Shown here: piece after piece, positions 1-8,870 of the stretch
Position numbering within the stretch: position 1 is the first letter of the stretch
How the letters are laid out: every line of letters starts with the position of its first letter
From: Providencia sp. R33
GTDB taxonomy: Bacteria > Pseudomonadota > Gammaproteobacteria > Enterobacterales > Enterobacteriaceae
Reading direction: 5' to 3'
NCBI RefSeq assembly: GCF_019343475.1
Contig: NZ_CP072453.1
Coordinates: forward strand, 682,001-746,000
DNA length: 64,000 bases
Notes under the pieces: model-generated
What the model was told of the DNA's origin: nothing
Database searches by the model: none
The model's input: the letters and a program-made list of their open reading frames with translations, nothing else
Translations under genes and position numbers: made by a program

Positions 1-1
1 G

Positions 2-775
2 ACTAAATTTGCAGCTAACTTATCTATGTTATTTACAGAAGCCGATTTTATGCAGCGCTTTAAATTGGCAGCTAAAAATGGCTTTAAAGCAGTGGAATAC
101 ATGTTTCCATATGACTTTACTGCTCAGGAAATCAAAAAAGAGTTAGATGAAAATAAACTGACTCAAGTTCTTTTTAACCTCCCAGCGGGTGATTGGAATG
201 GTGGCGAAAGAGGTATCGCTTGTTTGCCTGAAAGACAAAAAGAGTTTCAAGAAGGCGTTAAAAAAGCGATTGAATATGCAAAGATCTTGAATTGTAAACA
301 AATTAACTGCTTAGTGGGGCGTAAAGACCCATCGCTTAGTGAAGAAAAAACGATGGAAACCCTCGTTGCAAACCTTCGTTATGCAGCTGAGCAGTTAGAA
401 AAAGAGAATATACGTTTACTGGTAGAAGCTGTGAATACTTACGATATTCCAGGTTTCTATTTGAATAAATCAGCTCAGGTCGAAGATGTAATTAAGCGTG
501 TCAGTCATGCCAATATTTACTTCCAATATGACATTTACCATATGCAGCGAATGGAAGGTGAGCTGACTGAGACAATGAAACGTTTATTAAAGCATATTTG
601 CCACATTCAACTCGCAGATAACCCAGGCCGTCATGAGCCAGGAACGGGTGAGATTAATTATACCTATTTATTTAAACAGCTAGAACAAATGGGCTTCACA
701 GGCTGGATCGGTTGCGAATATAAGCCTGCGGCAACAACAGAAGCAGGTTTAGGCTGGATGAAACCGTATTTATAA
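2..775 (+). CDS. hyi: Hydroxypyruvate isomerase, 5' end outside window
   Basis: Converts hydroxypyruvate and tartronate semialdehyde into each other in the glyoxylate branch of allantoin use. The frame is open from base 2; the eight residues before the first ATG at 26 (TKFAANLS) continue the family's usual N-terminus, so the true start lies a few codons upstream of the window. The TIM-barrel sequence tracks E. coli Hyi (about 258 residues) throughout, including NLPAGDW, the QYDIYHMQRMEGELT segment and the C-terminal GCEYKP motif with one of the two catalytic glutamates; the other lies in LLVEAVN. It sits 13 bases before glxR in one transcript. gcl would be expected just upstream, as in E. coli, but cannot be seen. 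Confidence 0.93.
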   Translation, partial: TKFAANLSMLFTEADFMQRFKLAAKNGFKAVEYMFPYDFTAQEIKKELDENKLTQVLFNLPAGDWNGGERGIACLPERQKEFQEGVKKAIEYAKILNCKQINCLVGRKDPSLSEEKTMETLVANLRYAAEQLEKENIRLLVEAVNTYDIPGFYLNKSAQVEDVIKRVSHANIYFQYDIYHMQRMEGELTETMKRLLKHICHIQLADNPGRHEPGTGEINYTYLFKQLEQMGFTGWIGCEYKPAATTEAGLGWMKPYL

Positions 776-788
776 TTAGGAGAGTATT

Positions 789-1670
789 ATGAAATTAGGC
801 TTTATTGGTTTAGGAATTATGGGTGGCCCAATGGCGGCTAACTTATTAAAGGGTGGCCATGAGCTGGCTGTAAATACCCGTGGGAAAATTCCCGCATATC
901 TTACGGATGAAGGGGTAAAGACATTTTCATCGGCTAAAGAAGTGACTGAAAACGCTGATATTATCTTTGTCATGGTGCCAGATACCCCTCACGTTGGAGA
1001 GGTGCTATTTGGTGAGAACGGCTGCGCATCTACAGCGTTGAAAGGCAAAATCATTGTGGATATGAGCTCCATATCCCCGATTGAAACCAAAGAATACGCA
1101 AAAAAAGTCAATGAATTAGGCGGTCAGTATTTAGATGCGCCAGTTTCCGGTGGTGAAGTCGGAGCTAAGCAAGGCACATTGAGTATTATGGTGGGTGGTG
1201 AAGAATCGACTTTCACTAAAGTAAAACCGCTACTTGAATTAATGGGTAAAAATATCAGTTTGGTGGGCGGAAATGGAGATGGACAAACCTGTAAGGTTGC
1301 TAACCAAATTATCGTTGCATTAACCATTGAAGCCGTTTCTGAAGCATTAGTTTTTGCGTCAAAAGCTGGGGCCGATCCTGCACGTGTTCGTGAAGCATTA
1401 ATGGGTGGATTTGCATCATCGCGTATCCTTGAAGTTCATGGCGAGCGCATGGTAAAACGCACATTTGACCCAGGGTTTAGGATCTCTTTACATCAAAAAG
1501 ACTTAAATCTTGCCTTGCAGGGTGCGAAGGCTTTATCGATGAGTTTACCGAATACCGCGACCTGTCAGGAACTTTTCAATTTATGTGCAGCACATGGCGC
1601 TCAAGATAATGACCATTCAGCCTTAATCAAAGCAATTGAAATTATGGCTAACCATAAATTAGGAGACTAA
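789..1670 (+). CDS. glxR: Tartronate semialdehyde reductase (2-hydroxy-3-oxopropionate reductase)
   Basis: NAD(P)H-dependent reduction of tartronate semialdehyde to glycerate, the step after glyoxylate carboligase. The 293-residue protein has the N-terminal Rossmann motif GFIGLGIMGGPMAANL, the substrate-binding DAPVSGGEVGAKQGTL segment near residue 115, and the catalytic lysine within GQTCKVANQ. Length is normal for the beta-hydroxyacid dehydrogenase family. A good ribosome site (TAGGAGAG) precedes the ATG, and the short gap to hyi argues for co-transcription. GarR is a close paralogue; neighbours decide for GlxR. The glycerate made here is phosphorylated by the glxK product encoded at 6941. 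Confidence 0.93.
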   Translation: MKLGFIGLGIMGGPMAANLLKGGHELAVNTRGKIPAYLTDEGVKTFSSAKEVTENADIIFVMVPDTPHVGEVLFGENGCASTALKGKIIVDMSSISPIETKEYAKKVNELGGQYLDAPVSGGEVGAKQGTLSIMVGGEESTFTKVKPLLELMGKNISLVGGNGDGQTCKVANQIIVALTIEAVSEALVFASKAGADPARVREALMGGFASSRILEVHGERMVKRTFDPGFRISLHQKDLNLALQGAKALSMSLPNTATCQELFNLCAAHGAQDNDHSALIKAIEIMANHKLGD

Positions 1671-1755
1671 TACGCAGTCTAATTGTTTGAATGTAATGAT
1701 CTTCATATTGTAAGTGTAAATGTAAGAAGTAAACAGTTTAACTAGTCGTTTATTT

Positions 1756-1781
1756 GCCCCATGTATCTGGGGCTTTTTTTT
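1756..1781 (+). terminator. Rho-independent terminator after glxR
   Basis: GCCCC / GGGGC stem around ATGTATCT followed by eight T, 85 bases after the glxR stop. Ends the forward hyi-glxR transcript. Confidence 0.85.
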
Positions 1782-1799
1782 GCATAACATTAAGTGAAT

Positions 1800-1835
1800 A
1801 AAAAAGAGGTAATATAATTAATATATATTACCTCT
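1800..1835 (-). terminator. Rho-independent terminator after ybbY
   Basis: A 12-bp AT-rich stem (AGAGGTAATATA paired with TATATTACCTCT) followed, on the reverse strand, by a run of T. It lies 22 bases beyond the ybbY stop and closes the reverse ybbW-allB-ybbY transcript. Confidence 0.7.
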
Positions 1836-1856
1836 ATGAGATTTTATTTATCCTTT

Positions 1857-3152
1857 CTATTTTACAGCATCCCACTTAAATATATTTTCCAAGATTATAG
1901 AAATAATAATTCCCATTAATAACCCATTTGTGATGATAGGTCTTACCATCAATGGAATATCTTGCATATAAGTTGGAGGAACACTCATCAAAAATATGCC
2001 AATAAAAATAGGCAAAGCAAGTCGATAAATATTGCGCGGATTTAAATCTAAAATACGAATAAATAACAAAGAAGACCAAAGCAGAGGTAAGTAAGTGACC
2101 ATCATCACGGTACTACTGATCACTAAAGGAAAGGTAGAAAAGAACCCTGAAAAAACGGGAACGATACTAATAACAAAGAATAACAAACTACCAATAATAA
2201 AGGGCTTTTTACTAAAATCGTTGGTTTGAGTAATGAGCCCTATTGAAGAAACAAATGGCGCGAAAGGAACAATTCCTAGTGGTGAGCAGGCAACAGTGAG
2301 TGCGCCAGAACTAATAAAACTACGACGATACATGGCTGGCGTTGCTGGCGAATCTGGATGAAATAAATCTGTTCCCTTAATCGCGCCAAACGTATTGGAC
2401 GTATTTAGTAGTGAGGCAATAACACAGGTTGTGACAATACCATAATTGATAGTTTCAATTTTTCCGAGAGGGAAAAGCTGCCAGCCAATGCCACTCACGC
2501 CTGTTGAGTCACTTCGAAAGATAACTGAAAATAATAACCAACCCAATATTGAGCCAATCAGCACAGCATATTTATTAATATGACGAGGGAGTAAGACAAT
2601 AATTCCAATGATCAACACCATGATAAATAAAGCTAACAAGAATGTATTGAAATTAATATGGACAACATCTGTTGTGGCACTAAAAGGTAAGCCCAACATA
2701 CCTTTTAGAAAAATAGTAATTAAATTAGCGCCGAGTAACAGCATGAATACTGCCATCACGCCAGGCGAAAATAGCAGAGCCAAATACTTTCCTGCCCCAC
2801 TCAAGCCGATAATGACAGTGATGATCCCTGCAATGGCAATTCCCACTGCAAAACTACCACCAATAACCTCTAATGGTGTTCCTTGAGCAGACTCTGCAAA
2901 TGCAACAGATAAAATCGTTCCCCACCACAGCCCCGCAGGACCTTCCATGATAGAGCGTTTGTGTCCGAAAATAGCTTGAATTAAGCAAGCCAGAGATGTG
3001 GCTAAAAAAGCATACTGGGTAATTGTGTGAGTGGTGGCATTGCTCAGATGAAATGCAGATTGTAATGTAGGAGGTATAACGACTGTATTACAGAAAATAA
3101 AAAAGAACCATTGCAAGCCTGATAACACATTATCTTTGTTCAAACTAAACAT
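1857..3152 (-). CDS. ybbY: Purine permease of the NCS2 family (YbbY)
   Basis: Inner-membrane carrier of the nucleobase:cation symporter 2 family. The 431-residue sequence aligns by eye along its length with E. coli YbbY (433 residues): WFFFIFCNTVVIPPTL at the start, QYAFLATSLACLIQA, IMEGPAGLWWGTIL, SPFVSSIGL-like and RNIYRLALPIFIGIFLMSVPP segments. About a dozen hydrophobic helices are visible. The substrate of YbbY is not firmly established; its place in the allantoin cluster suggests a purine or ureide. It is the last gene of the reverse ybbW-allB-ybbY operon, separated from allB by 70 bases that contain a hairpin. Confidence 0.88.
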   Translation of the reverse strand: MFSLNKDNVLSGLQWFFFIFCNTVVIPPTLQSAFHLSNATTHTITQYAFLATSLACLIQAIFGHKRSIMEGPAGLWWGTILSVAFAESAQGTPLEVIGGSFAVGIAIAGIITVIIGLSGAGKYLALLFSPGVMAVFMLLLGANLITIFLKGMLGLPFSATTDVVHINFNTFLLALFIMVLIIGIIVLLPRHINKYAVLIGSILGWLLFSVIFRSDSTGVSGIGWQLFPLGKIETINYGIVTTCVIASLLNTSNTFGAIKGTDLFHPDSPATPAMYRRSFISSGALTVACSPLGIVPFAPFVSSIGLITQTNDFSKKPFIIGSLLFFVISIVPVFSGFFSTFPLVISSTVMMVTYLPLLWSSLLFIRILDLNPRNIYRLALPIFIGIFLMSVPPTYMQDIPLMVRPIITNGLLMGIIISIILENIFKWDAVK

Positions 3153-3176
3153 AAATTACATCCTGTTATAAATAAC

Positions 3177-3210
3177 AATACAGCACACCCAATAAAGAGT
3201 GTGCTGTATT
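3177..3210 (-). terminator. Intercistronic hairpin between allB and ybbY
   Basis: Perfect 12-bp inverted repeat (AATACAGCACAC / GTGTGCTGTATT) with a 10-base loop. On the reverse strand it is followed by a T-rich but interrupted tract. It may be a weak terminator or a processing/stability hairpin lowering ybbY expression relative to allB. Confidence 0.5.
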
Positions 3211-3222
3211 ATTTACATCATA

Positions 3223-4587
3223 TTACTGTTGGTGTTTTAAAATAAACTGCCCAATAGGCGTTTCACGAACGCCAGTATTAATATCGTAGATAGTTTCTCC
3301 GCGTAAAATAGTGCGTGCAACTTGTGCACCTATTTTGCGCCCTACATAAGGGCTGACTTTATGGCGATACTCTAAATCTTGAGCTTTTAATTCATAAGGT
3401 GAGTTTGGCTTGATAAACACGAAATCTGCATCTTTACCAACGGTAATGGAACCTTTATGCTTAAGACCGAAGATCTTAGCTGCATTAGTTGCCATTAATT
3501 TGGCAAATAATGGGAGTTCCATTCCACGTTTTTGCACTGCTTCATCAAACATCAAGTCAACACAGCTTTGCATCCCTGCAATTCCACCCCAAGCCTTGAA
3601 TACATGACCCGCTTTCATATCTGGTGGGCATGGTGAGTGGTCAGAACCTAAACAGTCGATTTCACCATTAAACAGTTTTTCCCACATGCCTTCTTGGTTC
3701 GCTTCATCACGAATCGGTGGTGAGCATTTTGCTAAATTACCAATTTTTTCAAACTGATTGGTTGTTAAGGCAAAATAGTGAGGGCAAGATTCTGAGGTAA
3801 CATCCTGTCCTTCATTACGTGCCTTAGTTACTTCAGCAACGCCTTCAGGGCTACTGATATGGCAAATATGTATTGGGCAATTAGCCACTTTTGCCAGATA
3901 TAACACGCGGCGAATTGCCTCAATTTCAGTATATACAGGGCGCGAGGCCACATAGTCGTGAGCGGTTATGCGCCCTTGAGCTTCAGCTTCTCGACCTAAT
4001 TCATCACAGATTGATGCATTTTCACAGTGAACTAATACACGAGAGTCGTTAAATTTACTGATAATTTCTGCACCACGTAAAAACTGAAAGTCATCAACAT
4101 CACGGAAGTCATTATCGATAGTTTTGTCACCACAAGTGGCAACAAAGCATTTGAAGCCAACAACACCCACTTCATCTAGCTCGTGCAGTCTATCGAGATT
4201 ATAAGAGACTAAACCGCCAAATTGTGCTGCATCTACTGACAGTTTACCTGCGGCAGCGTCGAATTTCATTTGAATACTTTCACGGTCAACGGTTGCAGGT
4301 AGCTGATTTAATGGCATTTCGATGATAGTTGTGATGCCACCTTTTGCTGCTGAGCGAGTTCCCGTTTCATAGCCTTCCCAGTGTGTTCTACCTGGTTCAG
4401 AAATGTGGGCATGAGAGTCAACCATACCTGGTGAAACGACTAGGCCTTCGGCATTTATTTCTTCTTTTGCACCAGATAAACCAGAGCCAATAGCGGCAAT
4501 TTTGCCATTTTTTACCGCGACATCTGTTTTAATTGCTTCGTTTTCAAGAATGACAGTACCGTTTTTAATGATTAAATCGTATGACAT
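3223..4587 (-). CDS. allB: Allantoinase
   Basis: Hydrolyses allantoin to allantoate, the first committed step of allantoin degradation. Start chosen at MSYDLIIKNG (4587), preceded by TAAGGA; it gives 454 residues, matching E. coli AllB (453). An upstream in-frame ATG would add 14 unconserved residues. The amidohydrolase metal-site motifs are all visible: DSHAHISEPG (two His), the carboxylated Lys in VGFKCFVATCGD, VLVHCENAS, IHICHISSPEG and LGSDHSPCPP. Middle gene of the reverse operon with the allantoin permease upstream and ybbY downstream. Confidence 0.95.
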   Translation of the reverse strand: MSYDLIIKNGTVILENEAIKTDVAVKNGKIAAIGSGLSGAKEEINAEGLVVSPGMVDSHAHISEPGRTHWEGYETGTRSAAKGGITTIIEMPLNQLPATVDRESIQMKFDAAAGKLSVDAAQFGGLVSYNLDRLHELDEVGVVGFKCFVATCGDKTIDNDFRDVDDFQFLRGAEIISKFNDSRVLVHCENASICDELGREAEAQGRITAHDYVASRPVYTEIEAIRRVLYLAKVANCPIHICHISSPEGVAEVTKARNEGQDVTSESCPHYFALTTNQFEKIGNLAKCSPPIRDEANQEGMWEKLFNGEIDCLGSDHSPCPPDMKAGHVFKAWGGIAGMQSCVDLMFDEAVQKRGMELPLFAKLMATNAAKIFGLKHKGSITVGKDADFVFIKPNSPYELKAQDLEYRHKVSPYVGRKIGAQVARTILRGETIYDINTGVRETPIGQFILKHQQ

Positions 4588-4687
4588 AGGGTATTCCTTA
4601 GATAAGATTATAATTTCATTTATTAACATTACTGTTCAGCGTGTTTTCAATATATTAAAACGGGCTGAATAGGGTATTTAATTCAGA

Positions 4688-6178
4688 TCACACTGGGTTT
4701 TTTATGCCGATATCTGAATCATTCGTAGCTTTTACTTTATTTTCAACCACCTTAGTGGTGTCTTTTTTGAATAAAGAGTAGAGAACAAAGGCTAATATGA
4801 CGCCAGCAAACCAAGAGACACGTGATATAGGCTCTAATACAGGAATGAATTTTCCACCAAGGGAGAAAATAACTGCAATAACAGTGACAACGAAAGCGGT
4901 AACATTAAATCCGTTCTCATAGAATTTATAATCGCCTGCGCGGGTATATAAGACATCTAAATTAATGTTTGTACGCATTACGATGAAATAATGCGATAGC
5001 ATGACACCAATAACTGGACCTAAAATACCGCCAATAATATCCAAGAAAGTATAAATACTGTCCTGATTCTCAATTAGTTTCCAAGGCATGATTAATACGC
5101 TGATAATACTGGCAATAATAACGCCGTGACGATAAGTGAGTTTGGATGGGGACAGTGCAGCAATTTGGTACCCTGCAGGAATAATATTACCAGCAGCGTT
5201 GGTGGAAATTGTTGCCATCAGAATAACGACTACCGCAAAGAGTGAGGCATATAAACTATCCCATTTTTGAACAATATCGAGTACGTTCCATGTATCAACG
5301 CCGTAGTGAATACTGGCGCCGGCTAAAATACATACGCTACTAATGGCAAAGAGCAAGTAAGCCACTAACAGGCCAGCGGTTTGTCCAATGGCTTGTTGTT
5401 TAAAACTAGTTGAATATTGTGTAAAATCAGAAGCATTTACTGCTGGGGCTGCCCAGACGGCGACAACACTATTAATAACGATAAAGAAAAAGAATACTTT
5501 ACTTGGCGTTTCGCTAACACCATTTGGGATGTAATCCAAAATAGGTTGAATGCCAACTAAAGAAACTGACCAAATTGCCATACCACCAAACAAAATATAA
5601 ATACAGGGATTAAGAATGGCAGTAAGTTTATTTAATACCTTGCCTCCACCTAGTCCTATGGCAACATTCATTGCCCAGAAGATGATGAAAACAATAAAGG
5701 CTGGAATGGTAACCCCCATATAGGTTTCGCCATTGCCTATATTTAAAAATTCAGGCCAAATTTTACCGATTAATATTAATAGCGCTAATGAACCGGTAAA
5801 GCATTGTAAGCCAAACCACATAATAGCAGCAATACAGCCTCTTAGTACGCCAGGAAAGAGTGAACCTTTAATTCCATAAGATGCCCGAAGTAGCATTGGG
5901 AACGGGATACCATATTTAGACCCCGCCGCACCATTCATTACCATAACGAAAGCGATACATATTGCGCTTAGTGCGATGGCAAACATAATGTTCAAAGTAG
6001 AAAGGCCCAGAATAAAAAAACCGCCAACCATTAGATAATTTGGGACATTGTGGACAGAACCCATCCATAGCGTAAAGTAGTTAAATGTTTTCCATGTTCG
6101 TTGCTCCGGTGTTTTAGGTAATAAATCATCTGTATAACCACGTTCACGATAAATCTCTTTTTCTTCTGAATAGTTCAT
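4688..6178 (-). CDS. ybbW: Allantoin permease, NCS1 family
   Basis: Inner-membrane symporter for allantoin (E. coli YbbW/AllP, 484 residues; here 496). Diagnostic stretches include RTWKTFNYFTLWMGSVHNVPNY near residues 27-48, NGAAGSKYGIPFPMLLRASYG near 81-102, APAVNASDFTQ, GASIHYGVDTWNVLDIVQ, and STNAAGNIIPAGYQ. About twelve hydrophobic helices are visible. The C-terminal tail (after residue 470) is hydrophilic and unlike E. coli. It is the first gene of the reverse operon; its promoter lies in the AT-rich region 6179-6940. Confidence 0.93.
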   Translation of the reverse strand: MNYSEEKEIYRERGYTDDLLPKTPEQRTWKTFNYFTLWMGSVHNVPNYLMVGGFFILGLSTLNIMFAIALSAICIAFVMVMNGAAGSKYGIPFPMLLRASYGIKGSLFPGVLRGCIAAIMWFGLQCFTGSLALLILIGKIWPEFLNIGNGETYMGVTIPAFIVFIIFWAMNVAIGLGGGKVLNKLTAILNPCIYILFGGMAIWSVSLVGIQPILDYIPNGVSETPSKVFFFFIVINSVVAVWAAPAVNASDFTQYSTSFKQQAIGQTAGLLVAYLLFAISSVCILAGASIHYGVDTWNVLDIVQKWDSLYASLFAVVVILMATISTNAAGNIIPAGYQIAALSPSKLTYRHGVIIASIISVLIMPWKLIENQDSIYTFLDIIGGILGPVIGVMLSHYFIVMRTNINLDVLYTRAGDYKFYENGFNVTAFVVTVIAVIFSLGGKFIPVLEPISRVSWFAGVILAFVLYSLFKKDTTKVVENKVKATNDSDIGIKNPV

Positions 6179-6940
6179 ATATGTGTCCTTCCACGCATAT
6201 AATTTAAATTTGAAAACGAGAGATTTAACTAATCGAATTTTTAATAAAGTAATAAAGTTATTGTTTTAATTTTTTAAATAATATTATTTTCTATATACAC
6301 ATCAACTTAATAACTAATGGTTTTATATATAGTTATTAGCGTCAGTTTAATTAATTATATTGACTACAAGGGAATTAATTCTTGAACTTAATATAGCCAC
6401 CGTTAACTGATGGATGCAATATAAATTTAAAAAATTTTTCCAAAAAATAGATCTGGAGCACCTTTGTTTATAAAATCGATTAATAAACAGTTGGTTATGG
6501 AGTATTTTATTTTTTATCATTTCTTTTTTTGTTGTTTTTTTGAGGTAATTCGTTCAATTTAAGTTGATTTACTCTATTTTTGATTAATTTTAATGAGGTT
6601 GGATTAATTTTAGGTTTATTTTAGTGTTTTATTGTTTTTGTTTTAACTTTAACCAATTGATTTTAATCAATAAAAATAATTGGAAAATTTTTCCAATTAA
6701 ATCTTTATCAATTGTTTTTTTTTGATACAATGGCGAATAGAAGTTAATGGCTATACTCAGTACTAAAAAGGTTTTTAGGAAGTGGTGCTGAATATAATTC
6801 TCTCAATTTAATAAGCTAATCTATTTATCAGTAATATGCGCAATTTGTAAAAGTGGATGTGTATTTTGATAATCGATAATATTTTTCGAAATTAACAATA
6901 TTATTAACTGATTACTTAACCGTTCTATAGGTAGCCATAT
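6179..6940. other. AT-rich divergent promoter region between ybbW and glxK
   Basis: About 760 bases with no credible gene on either strand and very high AT content. It must carry the reverse ybbW promoter and the forward glxK promoter. The clearest element is the palindrome at 6678-6698. A degenerate half copy (AAAAAATTTTTCCAA) is at about 6429-6443, and TTGATACAAT at 6722-6731 could supply a -10 element. Confidence 0.7.
6678..6698. promoter_or_regulatory. Candidate AllR-type operator
   Basis: Perfect 10+1+10 palindrome with core TTGGAAAATTTTTCCAA. AllR of enterobacteria represses allantoin genes from A/T-centred TTGGAAA-TTTCCAA type palindromes; I rely on memory for that consensus. Position between two divergent allantoin units fits such an operator. 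allR itself is not in the window. Confidence 0.6.
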
Positions 6941-8080
6941 ATGAAAATTATTATAGCCCCTGATTCTTTCAAGGAAAGTATGAGTGCAGAATGTGCCGCA
7001 AATGCCATAACTAAAGGATTTAAAAGCGTATTTCCTGATGCTCAGTATCTTTGTTTGCCGATTGCTGATGGTGGTGAAGGAACCGTTGATGCATTGATTG
7101 CGGCCGCAGGTGGTGAGAGAGTATTACTTGAGGTTAAAGGCCCATTAGGGAATATGGTAAGTGCTTACTATGGTGTATTACACAATGGAAAAACCGCTGT
7201 TATCGAAATGGCTCAGGCCAGTGGGTTAATGTTAGTTAGCCCAGAGCAGCGTAATCCAATGATTACGACGAGTTACGGAACAGGTCAGCTAATTCAAGAT
7301 GCGCTTGAAAAAGGGGCGAAAAAAATCATTTTAGGGATTGGCGGTAGCGCAACCGTTGATGGTGGTGTCGGTATGCTTCAAGCCCTAGGTGTTATTTTTT
7401 ATGATAGCCAACAAAACAAACTTGGTTTAGGAGGTGAAGTCTTAAATCATATTGCAACGATTGACACATCAAGAATGTCTCCTCAGTTGCAACATTGTAC
7501 GATCGAAGTGGCTTGTGATGTTGATAATCCACTGGTTGGAGAACGTGGAGCCGCAATGATATTTGGGCCACAAAAAGGGGCAACCGCTTCAATGGTATTG
7601 GAATTGGAAAAAGGCTTAAATCGTTTTGCTGAAGTTATCCAACAAAGTAAAGGGCATGATTTTAGGCATTTACCTGGCGGAGGTGCTGCTGGTGGGATAT
7701 CTGTTGCTGCCGCTGCATTTATGAATGCTCAGCTTAAACCAGGCATTGATATCGTTATTGATGCAGTAAAGTTAGAGCAAGAAATCCTTGATACCGACTT
7801 GGTTATTGTAGGGGAAGGTAGCATGGATGGGCAAACGGCAGGGGGGAAAGCGCCTTTAGGAATAGCCAAGGTTGCGGCCAAACACAATGTCCCTGTTATT
7901 GCATTAAGTGGTGTATTAGGTAAAGGCGTTGAAGTACTACACCAAGAAGGTATCGATGCTTTTTTCAGTATTTTACCAAGGTTAAGCCCGCTAGATGAGG
8001 CACTAAAGCAGGGAGCAGAAAACCTGCAACAGGCGGCGTATAATATTGCAAAAGTTTTACAGTTAGGTAAGTTATTGTAG
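6941..8080 (+). CDS. glxK: Glycerate 2-kinase
   Basis: ATP-dependent phosphorylation of D-glycerate to 2-phosphoglycerate, which feeds glyoxylate carbon into glycolysis. The 379-residue protein has all hallmark segments of the GarK/GlxK family: IIIAPDSFKESMSA at the start, LPIADGGEGTVDAL near residue 42, GIGGSATVDGGVGMLQALG near 130-150, PGGGAAGG near 246, and VGEGSMDGQTAGGKAPLG near 290. The ATG is followed directly by the conserved start. Transcribed away from ybbW; completes the pathway started by allB and glxR. GarK is the closest alternative name, but context favours GlxK. Confidence 0.92.
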   Translation: MKIIIAPDSFKESMSAECAANAITKGFKSVFPDAQYLCLPIADGGEGTVDALIAAAGGERVLLEVKGPLGNMVSAYYGVLHNGKTAVIEMAQASGLMLVSPEQRNPMITTSYGTGQLIQDALEKGAKKIILGIGGSATVDGGVGMLQALGVIFYDSQQNKLGLGGEVLNHIATIDTSRMSPQLQHCTIEVACDVDNPLVGERGAAMIFGPQKGATASMVLELEKGLNRFAEVIQQSKGHDFRHLPGGGAAGGISVAAAAFMNAQLKPGIDIVIDAVKLEQEILDTDLVIVGEGSMDGQTAGGKAPLGIAKVAAKHNVPVIALSGVLGKGVEVLHQEGIDAFFSILPRLSPLDEALKQGAENLQQAAYNIAKVLQLGKLL

Positions 8081-8733
8081 CCATTTCTAACATGGTGATA
8101 ATACATGTTGAATAATATCAATAATGCTTACCACAAAATAGATATAATCAATTTTAGTGTTTATTACGGGTATGATGTTAGGATGTCTTTTTGAGATGAT
8201 TGAATTAATCGTATATTTATGAGGATAAAAATAGTTATTCAACATGTAGAAAACGCAATAATAAAGTACTAGGGTGGTATAGCATCAATGGATAATTTAA
8301 GACTAAACTAGAAATAATCTCACATTTGCAGAGTTTTTTATACCTAATATTAATATAAAACTTGCCGCTCCTGTCTATTACACCTTTGGCTAGTTATACT
8401 CAATAATTAACTAAAGGTGTGACCATATTCTGTTTCAGTAGCTTGATTTCAGCAGAAAAATAAAATAAATACTTTCCGACAGAGCCGAATTTTAAGGGCT
8501 CACTGCCATTGCTCTCTAGCAAGTGCCTAATGACTTTGATCTTAGTATCTATGGGCTACCTCCCCCAGCTCTACCTTAGCAATGTCTAAAATAGTCACTA
8601 TAGCTGTTACATCAATAATAATTGGTTGTAAATCCAGCAATTCACTATGCAATAAAGTAGTGTATGTAGGAATGCGAAAAAATAAGCCTTTTTAAGGGTA
8701 TTATTACGATAAAAACCATGAGTTTTTTAAATA
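8081..8733. other. Gene-free junction between glxK and the ssrA-like core
   Basis: No ORF with a ribosome site or recognisable product. Contains an imperfect inverted repeat at 8380-8420 (ACACCTTT ... AAAGGTGT) that could be the remnant of a mobile-element end or a terminator without T-run. The stretch looks like decayed sequence at an insertion boundary. Confidence 0.5.
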
Positions 8734-8761
8734 GGCTCTGGCGGGAGTTGAACCCGAGTCC
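8734..8761 (-). other. ssrA (tmRNA) 3'-end fragment, probable attachment-site core
   Basis: On the reverse strand this reads GGACTCGGGTTCAACTCC then CGCCAGAGCC, i.e. the T-arm and 3' acceptor strand of tmRNA (E. coli: GGACGCGGGTTCAACTCC then CGCCAGCTCC). Only the 3' end is present; no tmRNA body or tag reading frame lies next to it. The 3' end of ssrA is a well-known integrase target (for example CP4-57), so this is the displaced copy left when an element inserts. Its orientation puts the intact ssrA at the far right end of the element, which I cannot find before base 64000. Confidence 0.7.
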
Positions 8762-8870
8762 GTAATTTTTTAATTGATTGATTATGAAAGGGTATTTTAA
8801 ATAGACATCAATCATGTGCACTAGATGTGCACATGGAGGTCGTGGTGTGGGTATATAGTAACATTTGTAT

